DNA of 32,243 nt from an uncultured Bacilli bacterium (lineage in GTDB: Bacteria; Bacillota_I; Bacilli_A; RF39; UBA660): positions 1 through 32,243 of the forward strand of contig CAJUCU010000008.1 of assembly GCA_910585335.1 (NCBI GenBank). Reading direction: 5' to 3'. The position numbers and the translations under genes are program-made. Under the pieces are notes generated by a model. The model had not been told where the DNA came from and did not search any database. It worked only from the letters and a program-made list of their open reading frames with translations. Each line of letters starts with the position of its first letter. The stretch's first letter is position 1. This document shows positions 15,650 through 23,691 of the stretch, in pieces.

Positions 15650-16625
15650 AGATTAATTTAGAATAATCAACTTGTTCTTTCAGTTCGCCGCTAGCTTCCA
15701 TAATCTTTTGTAAATGATAGAAAGACTCTTCACTAAAACTTGTAGTTTTTGGCCAAGTGTCAGCCTCACGATAACGTTTTACAACTCCTTCTAAATCATT
15801 TAAGGAAGTATCAGGAAATTGTTTAAGGATCGTTTTTGCTACTTCTTTATCACTATGATTATAAACATAGTCAAGCCCTTTTTGAATCGCTCTAGTAAAT
15901 TTTTCGATAATTTCTTTGTTTTCTTCTAAATAACTAATACGAGCACTATAAGAAGTATAAGGGACAACACCACCTAACTCACCAATGGAAGCAACAACAT
16001 AGCCAAGACCTTGTTTTTCAATTTGTAGTGCATTAGGTTCAAATAATGTAACAAAGTCACCTTGCCCTCCAATAAAGGCACTACTCATAGCAGCAAAGGC
16101 AACACTAGTGTCAATATTAACATCTTTTTTAGGATCAATACCATTTTCTCGTAAAGCCCATTCAAATGTCATCTCAGGCATACCACCAGCCCGACCGCCA
16201 ATCACTGTTTTCCCTTTTAAATCATCTAATTTAAAATGATCATATTTTTCACGAGATACTAAGAATGTTCCATCTTTTTGTGTAAGTTGTGCAAAAGTTT
16301 TTAAATAATCTTTTTCACCACCATTGTAAACATAAATAGTAGCCTCACTTCCAGAAAAACCGATATCAGCATCTCCCGAAAGTACAGCCGCAGTCACTTT
16401 ATCCGCACCAGGTGTTAGGATAAGTTCCACATCAAGCCCTTCTTCTTCAAAAAAACCTTTTTCAAAAGCTACATATTGAGGGGCATAAAACACAGTATGG
16501 GCAACTTCTGCTAAAACTACTTTTTCTAATTTTTTATCATCATTTTTGTTAAAATCAAAGAACACAAGTGAAACAAGTACCAAAATAATAAATAAACCTA
16601 GTATGAATGTCCAAACCTTTTTCAT
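15639..16625 (-). CDS. ABC importer substrate-binding protein, NMT1/SsuA/ThiY-like
   Basis: 328 aa. An N-terminal hydrophobic segment (about residues 4-23) is followed by the NMT1/THI5-like opening AEVAHTVFYAPQYVAFEKGFFEE and GADKVTAAVLSGDADIGFSG. The G-G-R-A-G-G-M-P stretch lies near the expected ligand cleft. It captures the substrate outside the membrane for the importer. Unlike most Gram-positive binding proteins there is no Cys after the hydrophobic segment, so it is probably held by an uncleaved anchor rather than as a lipoprotein. AAAGGAG precedes the start. It is the first gene of the three-gene operon, and no TPP riboswitch is visible upstream, which weakens a thiamine-precursor role. 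Confidence 0.9.
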   Translation of the reverse strand: MKKVWTFILGLFIILVLVSLVFFDFNKNDDKKLEKVVLAEVAHTVFYAPQYVAFEKGFFEEEGLDVELILTPGADKVTAAVLSGDADIGFSGSEATIYVYNGGEKDYLKTFAQLTQKDGTFLVSREKYDHFKLDDLKGKTVIGGRAGGMPEMTFEWALRENGIDPKKDVNIDTSVAFAAMSSAFIGGQGDFVTLFEPNALQIEKQGLGYVVASIGELGGVVPYTSYSARISYLEENKEIIEKFTRAIQKGLDYVYNHSDKEVAKTILKQFPDTSLNDLEGVVKRYREADTWPKTTSFSEESFYHLQKIMEASGELKEQVDYSKLIYEK

Positions 16626-16651
16626 AAATTCACTCCTTTCAAAATCATTGT

Positions 16652-16657
16652 ATTATA
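16652..16657 (-). promoter_or_regulatory. -10 element of the ABC importer operon
   Basis: On the minus strand TATAAT lies 26 nt before the binding-protein start. The -35 region (GGAACT at 17 nt spacing) is poor, so an activator may be needed. Confidence 0.5.
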
Positions 16658-16757
16658 CGTAAATAAAAAAAATAAGTTCCATAAAAGTAGGAATATTATA
16701 TATAACGAAAGAATAGTTTATAAAGAAATGATTTTCACAAAAATTTCACATTTCATA

Positions 16758-16786
16758 TTGAAGTTTTCATTTGTTCGATATATAAT
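16758..16786 (+). promoter_or_regulatory. Promoter of the small lipoprotein gene
   Basis: TTGAAG (16758-16763), 17 nt, TATAAT (16781-16786), then AAAGGAG at 16795-16801. Confidence 0.75.
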
Positions 16787-16809
16787 TGTTATAGAAAGGA
16801 GCAACAATA

Positions 16810-17262
16810 ATGAAAAAAGCAAAAGCATTAATAGCAATTTTTTGTGGAGGGTTGTTAATCACTGGTTGTGGAAAAGCAGAAACTCTAACTTGTACCAATA
16901 CACAAACAGCAAGTGGAGTATCAATGGACCAAACAGTAACAATTGATTTTAATGGTAAAAAAGTAAACAATATTAAAATGACAGTAGATAGTAAAGCAAC
17001 AACAGATGTAATTAAGAAAAATTGGGATGTATTTGCCTCAACTTTAGATAAACAATATAAATCAAAAGATGCAGATGGTATCAAAGTAACTACAAAAAAT
17101 GACAAAGACAACTATTCATACAAAATTGATATTGAAATTGACTTAAACAAAGCGAAAAAAGATAGTTTAGCAGAATACAACCTAGGAAGTATAGCAGGAG
17201 CAAAAGGAACCAAAAAAGAAGTAAAAGAATCTGCTGAAAAATCTGGATTTACTTGTAAGTAA
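16810..17262 (+). CDS. Small lipoprotein, possibly YehR/DUF1307-like
   Basis: 150 aa. A lipoprotein signal ends in ITGC (Cys20). The mature part is a small alpha/beta domain starting LTCTNTQ and ending FTCK, so two cysteines near the two ends could form a disulfide. The pattern TVTIDFNGKKVNNIKMTVDS followed by a helix and a second sheet resembles the YehR (DUF1307) lipoproteins, whose function is unknown; this family link is tentative. It is single-gene, between its own promoter and a terminator. A related protein is encoded at 31132-31554. Confidence 0.85.
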   Translation: MKKAKALIAIFCGGLLITGCGKAETLTCTNTQTASGVSMDQTVTIDFNGKKVNNIKMTVDSKATTDVIKKNWDVFASTLDKQYKSKDADGIKVTTKNDKDNYSYKIDIEIDLNKAKKDSLAEYNLGSIAGAKGTKKEVKESAEKSGFTCK

Positions 17263-17273
17263 AAATAAAAAAG

Positions 17274-17307
17274 AAAGATGTATTGGAAGTAGAAAATACA
17301 TCTTTTT
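17274..17307 (+). terminator. Terminator of the lipoprotein gene
   Basis: AAAGATGTATT (17274-17284) pairs perfectly with AATACATCTTT (17295-17305) around a 10-nt loop and ends in Ts. Confidence 0.88.
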
Positions 17308-17328
17308 CATTGTAAAACACTGTTTTCC

Positions 17329-17357
17329 TTGAAAAATAAGACGTTTTATGTTATAAT
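17329..17357 (+). promoter_or_regulatory. Promoter of the adhesin-sortase operon
   Basis: TTGAAA (17329-17334), 17 nt, TATAAT (17352-17357). Confidence 0.82.
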
Positions 17358-17385
17358 ATAGCAAGTATTGATAGGGGGAAAGAAA

Positions 17386-18909
17386 ATGTATAAAGGAATT
17401 AAAAAAGTTTTATTATTGGCACTAGTCTTATGTTCACTAATTTTAAATATAGAAACAGTAAAAGCTGCGCCCAATGCGATAACAGTATCATCTAATCCGA
17501 CGTTGTTACCAGGTTATGTAGGTGGAACAAAGTTTTATATGATTCCACTTACAGATGGAACAATCACTTATTGTCTTAATATTCACAAAGAAGTTCCACG
17601 TAGTGCAACGCTTCACTTAAAAGGAGAGATGGATGCTGGAATTGCTTATCTATTAGAAAATGGATATCCACATAAAAGATTTGTCGGAGATGCTAGAAAA
17701 GATTATTATATTACTCAAACAGCAATTTGGTGGTATCTAGATCAGACAACAGGAACGAAGAATCTAACAGACGCTTTTAAAACCAAAAGTGCAGATCCTT
17801 CTAATTTAAGACCACATATAATAAATTTAGTAAATGGAGCAGTAGCAGCGAGAAATAGGGGATATATCACACCAACTATGACTATGAATACAACTTCTAA
17901 TAAACTAGAGTTGACAAGTGATAAAAAATACTATGAATCAAAAGAAATAGAAGTAGTAGCCAATGCTTTATCAAGTGATATCGCTTTAACCGTAAAAACA
18001 TCGTTAAAAGGTGTAACTTTAGTAAATAAAAATGGAACAAAAATCACAACTACCAAAGCAAAAGAGCCATTTAAAATAAGAGTGCCAGCAAGTTCTATGG
18101 AAGGAACAAGTGCAGATATCAAAGTATTAGGGTCTGCAACAGGAGTAGTAAATAAAGCATATGAATATCTACCAACCAATAATACTCTCCAAAATCTTTC
18201 GCCATCTATTCTATATCCAACAACAACAAAATTAAATGCTTCTCTAGATTTTAACATTTCAACATCCATTGTAAAAATAATAAAAATAGATGAAAAAACA
18301 AAACAACCATTAAAGGGTGCGTTGCTAGTACTGAAAAATGCCGAGGGAAAAGTAATTACCAGTTGGCTATCTACCGATAAAGTACATCAAATTACCAATT
18401 TGCCAAATGGAACTTATCATTTATCAGAGGAAAAAGCACCAGAGGGATATAAAATAAATAAAGATGTCACAACTTTTCAAATAACAGATAAAAATAGAGA
18501 TATTACAGTTCAAATATCCAATGCTCCAAAATCAAACGTAGTAAGCATTCTAAAAATAGATGCTAGTACCAAAGAACCATTAGCAGGTGCTACTTTACAA
18601 GTAAAAGATAGCAAAGGCAATGTAGTTGCGCGTTTTACAACCACAGAAGAAGCATACATTTTAAAAGACTTAGAAGAGGGTGAATACACAGTAGAAGAAG
18701 AACAAGCTCCTCTAGGTTATGAAACAAATAAAGAGAAAAAGACATTCATAATTGATAAAGACCATACTGCACATCAAATTGTTTTTGAAAATTATAAAAC
18801 AACAATTGTGCCACCGACTTCTGCTTCTTCTATGCTACCTTTATTAGGGCTTTTAATCTTATTATCAGGAATAGGACTAGTGTATTATCATGCCAAAAAA
18901 CAAGCATAA
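17386..18909 (+). CDS. Thioester-domain surface adhesin with two SpaA/Cna_B-like domains
   Basis: 507 aa. Signal peptide (cleavage likely after VKA, residue 27), then a thioester domain: Cys63 in ITYCLNIH and Gln111 in ITQTAIWWYLD are the expected Cys-Gln bond pair. Thioester domains of Gram-positive adhesins bind host or surface nucleophiles covalently. A middle Ig-like region follows, then two SpaA-like domains (about 295-380 and 382-468), each with a KIDxxTKxPLxGAxL strand and an E-x-APxGY strand, the places where isopeptide-forming Lys and Glu usually sit. The C-terminus is a sorting signal: VPPTS (475-479), hydrophobic helix, then HAKKQA. VPPTS differs from LPXTG. ATG 17386 is chosen for AGGGGG 7 nt upstream; the in-frame TTG at 17368 would precede the signal. 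The next gene, a sortase, overlaps by 20 nt. Confidence 0.9.
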   Translation: MYKGIKKVLLLALVLCSLILNIETVKAAPNAITVSSNPTLLPGYVGGTKFYMIPLTDGTITYCLNIHKEVPRSATLHLKGEMDAGIAYLLENGYPHKRFVGDARKDYYITQTAIWWYLDQTTGTKNLTDAFKTKSADPSNLRPHIINLVNGAVAARNRGYITPTMTMNTTSNKLELTSDKKYYESKEIEVVANALSSDIALTVKTSLKGVTLVNKNGTKITTTKAKEPFKIRVPASSMEGTSADIKVLGSATGVVNKAYEYLPTNNTLQNLSPSILYPTTTKLNASLDFNISTSIVKIIKIDEKTKQPLKGALLVLKNAEGKVITSWLSTDKVHQITNLPNGTYHLSEEKAPEGYKINKDVTTFQITDKNRDITVQISNAPKSNVVSILKIDASTKEPLAGATLQVKDSKGNVVARFTTTEEAYILKDLEEGEYTVEEEQAPLGYETNKEKKTFIIDKDHTAHQIVFENYKTTIVPPTSASSMLPLLGLLILLSGIGLVYYHAKKQA

Positions 18910-19582
18910 CTTACCGACTAATAGCGTGGAACTAATGGGAGCATTTCTAGTACTATTAGGACTAATGATGCTATCCTACAATTATGTAGAAGCAAAACAC
19001 TTAGTGGCAACCGAATATATGGATAAGAAGTTTTATGAAAAAGAAAAAAAAGAAGAAGAGTCATTAAAAGTAGAAAAAGAAGCACAGACAGAAATTCCAC
19101 AAATAACAAATAAAAAAGAATCTAATACTCAACCAGAAACCACCATCAAAAAAGAGTCTGCAACAGAAGAAAATAATAACTATTACATTGGTTATTTAGA
19201 AATACCGAAGATTCATTTTCGAAAAGGTCTGGTAGATAAAGATTCTAAAGAGAATAATGTGGAAAAAAACTTATTTATTACAAGTGATTCTGTATATCCA
19301 GATGTGGAAAAAGGAAATTTAATTATCGCTGGACATTCTGGTAATAGCTATAAATCTTTTTTCAGGAATCTTTATCAATTAGCAGTAACTGATATTGCAA
19401 AAGTGGAGTTTCAAAACAAGACATACACATATCAAATAACAAAAATTTATGAACAACAAAAAACAGGTAGAATTGCAATTTACAGAGATTATGATAAAAC
19501 TACCCTAACATTAGTTACTTGTACCAAAGATAATGATGAAAAACAAACAGTATATATATTGGAATTAATAAACGTAGAATAA
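18890..19582 (+). CDS. Sortase, probably dedicated to the upstream adhesin
   Basis: 230 aa. N-terminal membrane helix (about 13-32), charged linker, then a sortase barrel with YIGYLEIPKI, His149 in IIAGHSGNSYKSFF and Cys211 in LTLVTCTKD. Sortases cut the sorting motif of exported proteins and join it to the wall or another protein. The third catalytic residue, an Arg normally about 10-13 residues after the Cys, is not present: no Arg occurs after Cys211, where the sequence reads DEKQTVYIL. The start lies inside the end of the adhesin gene with only a weak ribosome binding site, implying coupled translation and a dedicated partner. Class assignment is uncertain. Confidence 0.88.
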   Translation: MPKNKHNLPTNSVELMGAFLVLLGLMMLSYNYVEAKHLVATEYMDKKFYEKEKKEEESLKVEKEAQTEIPQITNKKESNTQPETTIKKESATEENNNYYIGYLEIPKIHFRKGLVDKDSKENNVEKNLFITSDSVYPDVEKGNLIIAGHSGNSYKSFFRNLYQLAVTDIAKVEFQNKTYTYQITKIYEQQKTGRIAIYRDYDKTTLTLVTCTKDNDEKQTVYILELINVE

Positions 19583-19604
19583 AAAGAAAAAAGGGGGAGA
19601 AGGT

Positions 19605-20468
19605 ATGTTGGATTTATCATGGACAGAAAAAATCAATGCTTTAAAGAATATTATATTTTCATCACCAGGAGCCATACTAGCATTATTACTCATTTCATTT
19701 ATTGGTTTTTTCTTTATAACAACAAATCGACACAACGCTAAAGAAAGTAAAAAAGTATACATCTTACTATATATCACCGCGGGGCTAGCCTTAGTGATTA
19801 AATATCAATCTCATCTAGCAAAAATAATAGACTATTTCATGAATCATGTATTTATACTAATCTACTTTCCTAATTTAGCAGTATATGTTTTAGCCATTGT
19901 GATAACGAATATAATGATGTGGAAAAGTATGTTTAAAAGTGATGATAAAGCATTAAAAATAATAAATGCAGTCGCTTTTTGTAGTATTCATTACTTCTTT
20001 ATTTTACTCTTATCAGTAATCGATAAAAATAAATTAAATATATTTGAAGTAACATCCATTTATGGAAATAACAAAGCCTTGGCACTAATAGAATTAACAA
20101 GTCATATCTTCATATTGTGGGTTTTATTAATAATAATTTATCATTTCATTAAGAAATTCCAGTTAAAAAATAAAGATTTAGTATTAGAAGAAATACCACA
20201 AGAGTCTAAATATAACCAAAAGGAATCTGGTAAAATCATATGTGTAGATTCTCCAACCACAGTTTACCAAGTGAAAAGGAAAGAAGAGCCAAAAGCAGAG
20301 GAAAAAGAAATGAAAAATATTTATGACAGTATGTTAACAGTAGAAGATTATAAATTGTTACTACAGCTTTTAAAAGAACACCGTCATAAAGAAGAAATTA
20401 AAGTAGATGATTTAAAAGAACAACATAAATTAGAAGAATTTACAACATTGTATGGAAAAGCAAAATAA
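19605..20468 (+). CDS. Multi-spanning membrane protein of unknown function
   Basis: 287 aa with about five hydrophobic helices in the first 185 residues (for example ALLLISFIGFFFITT and IFILWVLLIIIYHFI), then a charged cytoplasmic tail of about 100 residues rich in Lys and Glu and ending in predicted helices (SMLTVEDYKLLLQLLKEH). I do not recognise a family and see no catalytic motif. It lies 22 nt after the sortase with a GGGGGAG ribosome binding site and precedes a terminator, so it is the last gene of the adhesin-sortase operon. A role in the display or export of the adhesin is possible but only by position. Confidence 0.8.
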   Translation: MLDLSWTEKINALKNIIFSSPGAILALLLISFIGFFFITTNRHNAKESKKVYILLYITAGLALVIKYQSHLAKIIDYFMNHVFILIYFPNLAVYVLAIVITNIMMWKSMFKSDDKALKIINAVAFCSIHYFFILLLSVIDKNKLNIFEVTSIYGNNKALALIELTSHIFILWVLLIIIYHFIKKFQLKNKDLVLEEIPQESKYNQKESGKIICVDSPTTVYQVKRKEEPKAEEKEMKNIYDSMLTVEDYKLLLQLLKEHRHKEEIKVDDLKEQHKLEEFTTLYGKAK

Positions 20469-20471
20469 TAG

Positions 20472-20498
20472 AAATGGTGTAAAGTACATCATTTTTTT
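20472..20498 (+). terminator. Terminator of the adhesin-sortase operon
   Basis: AAATGGTGTA (20472-20481), loop AAG, TACATCATTT (20485-20494), with one G-U pair, then a run of Ts. Confidence 0.82.
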
Positions 20499-20591
20499 AT
20501 TTATAAATCTTCTTTCTTTCAATCTGATTTTATATTTGTAAACTAAGTAAAGTCCAACAAAAGAATAAACAAGAACCAAATAAAGCATCAT

Positions 20592-20613
20592 AGGAATCAA
20601 AAAAGTGATTCCT
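20592..20613 (+). other. Perfect inverted repeat upstream of pcrA
   Basis: AGGAATCA (20592-20599), 6-nt loop, TGATTCCT (20606-20613), followed by a T-rich TTCTTCTT. It could be a second terminator or an operator, because its right arm covers the -35 position for the TATAAT at 20632-20637. Confidence 0.5.
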
Positions 20614-20659
20614 TTCTTCTTATATTATTGTTATAATGAGTATAGGAAGTAGGTAGAAT

Positions 20660-22753
20660 ATGAATATAGATAATTTGAATAATAAACAAAAAGAAGCAGT
20701 ATTATATAATGAAGGACCACTTTTAATATTAGCAGGAGCAGGCAGTGGAAAGACGAAAGTATTGACTACCAAAATTGCATATTTGATTGAAGAAAAAAAT
20801 GTAAGTCCTTATGAAATACTAGCCATTACATTTACGAATAAAGCATCCCTTGAAATGAAAGAGAGAATTACAAACCTAATTGGACCAGTGGCTAAAATGA
20901 TTCAGATATCAACATTTCATTCTTTCGGCTTAAAATTAATTAGAGAAAATGCCGCTTATTTAGGATATGATGCCAACTTTTCTATTATGGATAGTGATGA
21001 CTCATTGACTATTATAAAAAAGATTATGAAAGACAAAAATTTAGATCCCAAAGTCTACAATCCCAAAGCAATCAAAGCCAAAATTAGCAGTTGTAAAAAC
21101 GAAATGATAGGAGAAGATGCCTATGAACGTTATGCTGTTAGTGAATATGAAAAGGTAGTGTTAGAAATTTATAGAACGTACCAGAAAAAATTAAAAAATA
21201 GCAATGCGATGGATTTTGATGATTTATTGAATTTACCAATAGAACTATTTAAAAAACACCCATCTATTTTAGAAAAATATCAAAATCGCTTTCAGTATGT
21301 TTTAATTGATGAGTATCAAGATACCAATGAGCCACAATACATTCTAAGTAAAATGATGAGTGCTAAATATAAAAATATTTGTGTAGTAGGAGATGACTCC
21401 CAAGCAATATTCTCTTGGCGTGGTGCCAATTATCAGAAAATCTTAAATTTTGAAAAAGACTATCAAAATGCTAAGGTAATCATGTTAGAGCAAAATTATC
21501 GTTCTACCAAAAAAATATTAGACGCCGCTAACTGTGTGATTAAAAATAATAAACAAAGAAAAGATAAAAATTTATGGACAGAAAATGAAGAGGGAGAAAA
21601 AATCAAATATTATCGTTCTTACGATGGAAAAGATGAAGCCCATTTTGTCTCTCACACAATTTCCAAACTACAAGAAAGTGGAGTCTCTTATGAAGATATA
21701 GCAGTGTTATATAGAACCAACGCTCAATCGAGAACAGTAGAAGAAGAACTACTAAAAGATAATATTCCTTATCATATTGTAGGTGGCTTTAGCTTCTATC
21801 AACGTAAAGAAATAAAAGATTTGCTGGCCTACTTAAAACTAATTCACAATCCAAAAGATAATGTCAGTATGCTTAGAGCAATCAATACTCCTAAAAGAGG
21901 AATTGGTTTAAAGACAATTGACAATCTAACAAGAAAAGCCGACTTAGAAAATATCAGTTTATTTGAAGCCATTGATGGGGGCAAAGAAGCAGCATTTAAA
22001 GAAATAATCGAAAAATTAATTCAAGTAAAAGAAGAAATTTCATTAACAGAATTAATTGAAAAAGTATTAGATAGTAGTGGTCTAAAACAAGAACTGGAAA
22101 GTGAAAAATCATTAGAAGCAGATATTCGACTTGAAAACTTAGAAGAGTTTAAATCAATTACAATGGCATTTGAAGCACGGGAAGGAGAAATCTCTTTAGA
22201 AGACTTCTTATTTGAAGTGAGTTTAGTAAGTGATAAGGATGAATATGATGAGAATAATGGAAAAGTAAATCTAATGACCGTTCATTCAGTCAAAGGATTA
22301 GAATATGATTATGTATTTATTATTGGAATGGAAGAAGGACTTTTCCCTCATATGAATTCTTTAATGGAAGCAAGTGAGTTGGAAGAAGAAAGACGCCTTT
22401 GTTATGTAGCAATTACAAGAGCCAAAAAAGATTTATATATTTTAAATGCTAGACGTCGAGTCTTATTTGGTAAAGATCAAATCAATCCACCAAGTAGGTT
22501 TATTGGAGAAATTGATTCTAGTTTAATCGAAAGTAATATTCACGAAGAAAAAGAGACAAAAGAATCAGTACAAATTGGAGAAATGTTTAGAGAAGAGAAC
22601 ATAGATTATCAAGTAGGTGATTATGTTTATCATGAAAGTTTTGGCGCTGGTAAAGTAGTAGAAGTAACCAATACTTTAGTCAGTGTAGCCTTTCGCCATC
22701 CAATAGGAATTAGAAAATTAATGAAAAACCATAAAAAATTATCGAAAGTATAG
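20660..22753 (+). CDS. pcrA: ATP-dependent 3'-5' DNA helicase PcrA (UvrD/Rep family)
   Basis: 697 aa with the full superfamily-1A motif set: GAGSGKT (26-32), ITFTNKAS, STFHSFG, LIDEYQDTN (Walker B), VVGDDSQAIFSWRGA, LEQNYRST, TVHSVKGLEYDYVF and VAITRAKKDLY. PcrA unwinds DNA in repair, rolling-circle replication and removal of RecA filaments and stalled RNA polymerase. The C-terminal segment from VGDYVYHESFGAGKV (last ~50 residues) is the Tudor-like domain that contacts RNA polymerase, a mark of PcrA rather than Rep. AGGAAG lies 10 nt before the start, and TATAAT at 20632-20637 is the likely -10. Its stop codon overlaps the ribosome binding site of the next gene. Confidence 0.96.
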   Translation: MNIDNLNNKQKEAVLYNEGPLLILAGAGSGKTKVLTTKIAYLIEEKNVSPYEILAITFTNKASLEMKERITNLIGPVAKMIQISTFHSFGLKLIRENAAYLGYDANFSIMDSDDSLTIIKKIMKDKNLDPKVYNPKAIKAKISSCKNEMIGEDAYERYAVSEYEKVVLEIYRTYQKKLKNSNAMDFDDLLNLPIELFKKHPSILEKYQNRFQYVLIDEYQDTNEPQYILSKMMSAKYKNICVVGDDSQAIFSWRGANYQKILNFEKDYQNAKVIMLEQNYRSTKKILDAANCVIKNNKQRKDKNLWTENEEGEKIKYYRSYDGKDEAHFVSHTISKLQESGVSYEDIAVLYRTNAQSRTVEEELLKDNIPYHIVGGFSFYQRKEIKDLLAYLKLIHNPKDNVSMLRAINTPKRGIGLKTIDNLTRKADLENISLFEAIDGGKEAAFKEIIEKLIQVKEEISLTELIEKVLDSSGLKQELESEKSLEADIRLENLEEFKSITMAFEAREGEISLEDFLFEVSLVSDKDEYDENNGKVNLMTVHSVKGLEYDYVFIIGMEEGLFPHMNSLMEASELEEERRLCYVAITRAKKDLYILNARRRVLFGKDQINPPSRFIGEIDSSLIESNIHEEKETKESVQIGEMFREENIDYQVGDYVYHESFGAGKVVEVTNTLVSVAFRHPIGIRKLMKNHKKLSKV

Positions 22754-22761
22754 GAGAGTTT

Positions 22762-23691
22762 ATGAATAAAGAAATTACATTAGTGATTATGGCCGCAGGA
22801 ATGGGAAGTAGATTCGGTGGTCTAAAACAAATAGAACCAGTAGGAAAAAATAATGAATTTATTATTGATTATTCCGTATATGATGCCATACAGGCTGGCT
22901 TTACCAAAATTGTTTTTATAATAAAAGAAGAAAATTACGAAATATTTAAAGAAACCATCGGAAAAAGAGTAGAACCACATATTAAAACGGAATATGTATT
23001 CCAAACCAATGAGATATTACCACTAGAATATCAAGAACGATTGAAAGAGCGAAAAAAACCGCTAGGAACTGCCCATGCGATTCTTTGTGCAAAAGAAAAA
23101 ATAAAAGAACCATTCGCTATTATCAATGCAGACGACTTTTACGGTAGAGATGCTTATGTAAAAGCAGCTACCTACTTAAAAGGAATGGAACAAGAGGAAT
23201 ATGGAGTGGTAGCCTATCGCATTGGAAATACCCTAACACCAAATGGAGCAGCAAAAAGGGGCGTATGTAAAGTAACAAACGAAAACAAATTAATTGAATT
23301 AGTAGAAAGTAGTGTACTAGAACAAGAAGATTTAATTGAAGTATCACCATTAGATGGAAGTGAACCGTTTAAAGTAGAAAAAAATACCATTGCTTCTATG
23401 AACTTCTTATTATTTGATCCAAGCCTTTTTCTCCTTTTAGAAGAAAAAATGGATGAATTTCTAACTAAAAATAAAGATGATTTAGAACAGTGCGAATTCT
23501 TAATTCCTATTGTTTTAAATGAATATGTAAAAGAAAAAAGTGGAATGGTTAGTGTAATAGAGACGACAGCAAACTGGTATGGAATCACTTATAAAGAGGA
23601 TAAAGAATTAGTAGTAAAAGCTCTTGCCAAAATGACAGAAGAAGGAATTTATCCAAACGAGTTATGGAAACACAAGGAGAAAATAAAATGA
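22762..23691 (+). CDS. Sugar-phosphate nucleotidyltransferase, tandem copy 1
   Basis: 309 aa. The N-terminus MAAGMGSRFGGLKQIEPVG is the G-x-G-x-R-x4-K nucleotide-binding signature of NTP-dependent sugar nucleotidyltransferases, and INADDFYGRDA holds the metal-binding Asp. These enzymes join a sugar-1-phosphate to UTP, dTTP or similar to give NDP-sugars for wall and surface polymers; which sugar and nucleotide cannot be read. AGGAG at 22752-22756 overlaps the pcrA stop codon. It ends in TGA within an ATGA overlap with copy 2, so the two genes are translationally coupled. Confidence 0.88.
   Translation: MNKEITLVIMAAGMGSRFGGLKQIEPVGKNNEFIIDYSVYDAIQAGFTKIVFIIKEENYEIFKETIGKRVEPHIKTEYVFQTNEILPLEYQERLKERKKPLGTAHAILCAKEKIKEPFAIINADDFYGRDAYVKAATYLKGMEQEEYGVVAYRIGNTLTPNGAAKRGVCKVTNENKLIELVESSVLEQEDLIEVSPLDGSEPFKVEKNTIASMNFLLFDPSLFLLLEEKMDEFLTKNKDDLEQCEFLIPIVLNEYVKEKSGMVSVIETTANWYGITYKEDKELVVKALAKMTEEGIYPNELWKHKEKIK

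Noticed and set aside
15639..16810. Thiamine-precursor (ThiXYZ) importer with a TPP riboswitch.
   Set aside because: No THI-box sequence is visible upstream of the binding-protein gene, so the substrate is left open.
20469..20591. Short minus-strand frame starting with two ATGs (20586-20591) that would encode a small hydrophobic peptide (MMLYLVLVYSFVGLYLVY...).
   Set aside because: No usable ribosome binding site (the nearest one is locked in a hairpin about 20 nt away), no promoter, and the frame runs through the terminator of the opposite operon.
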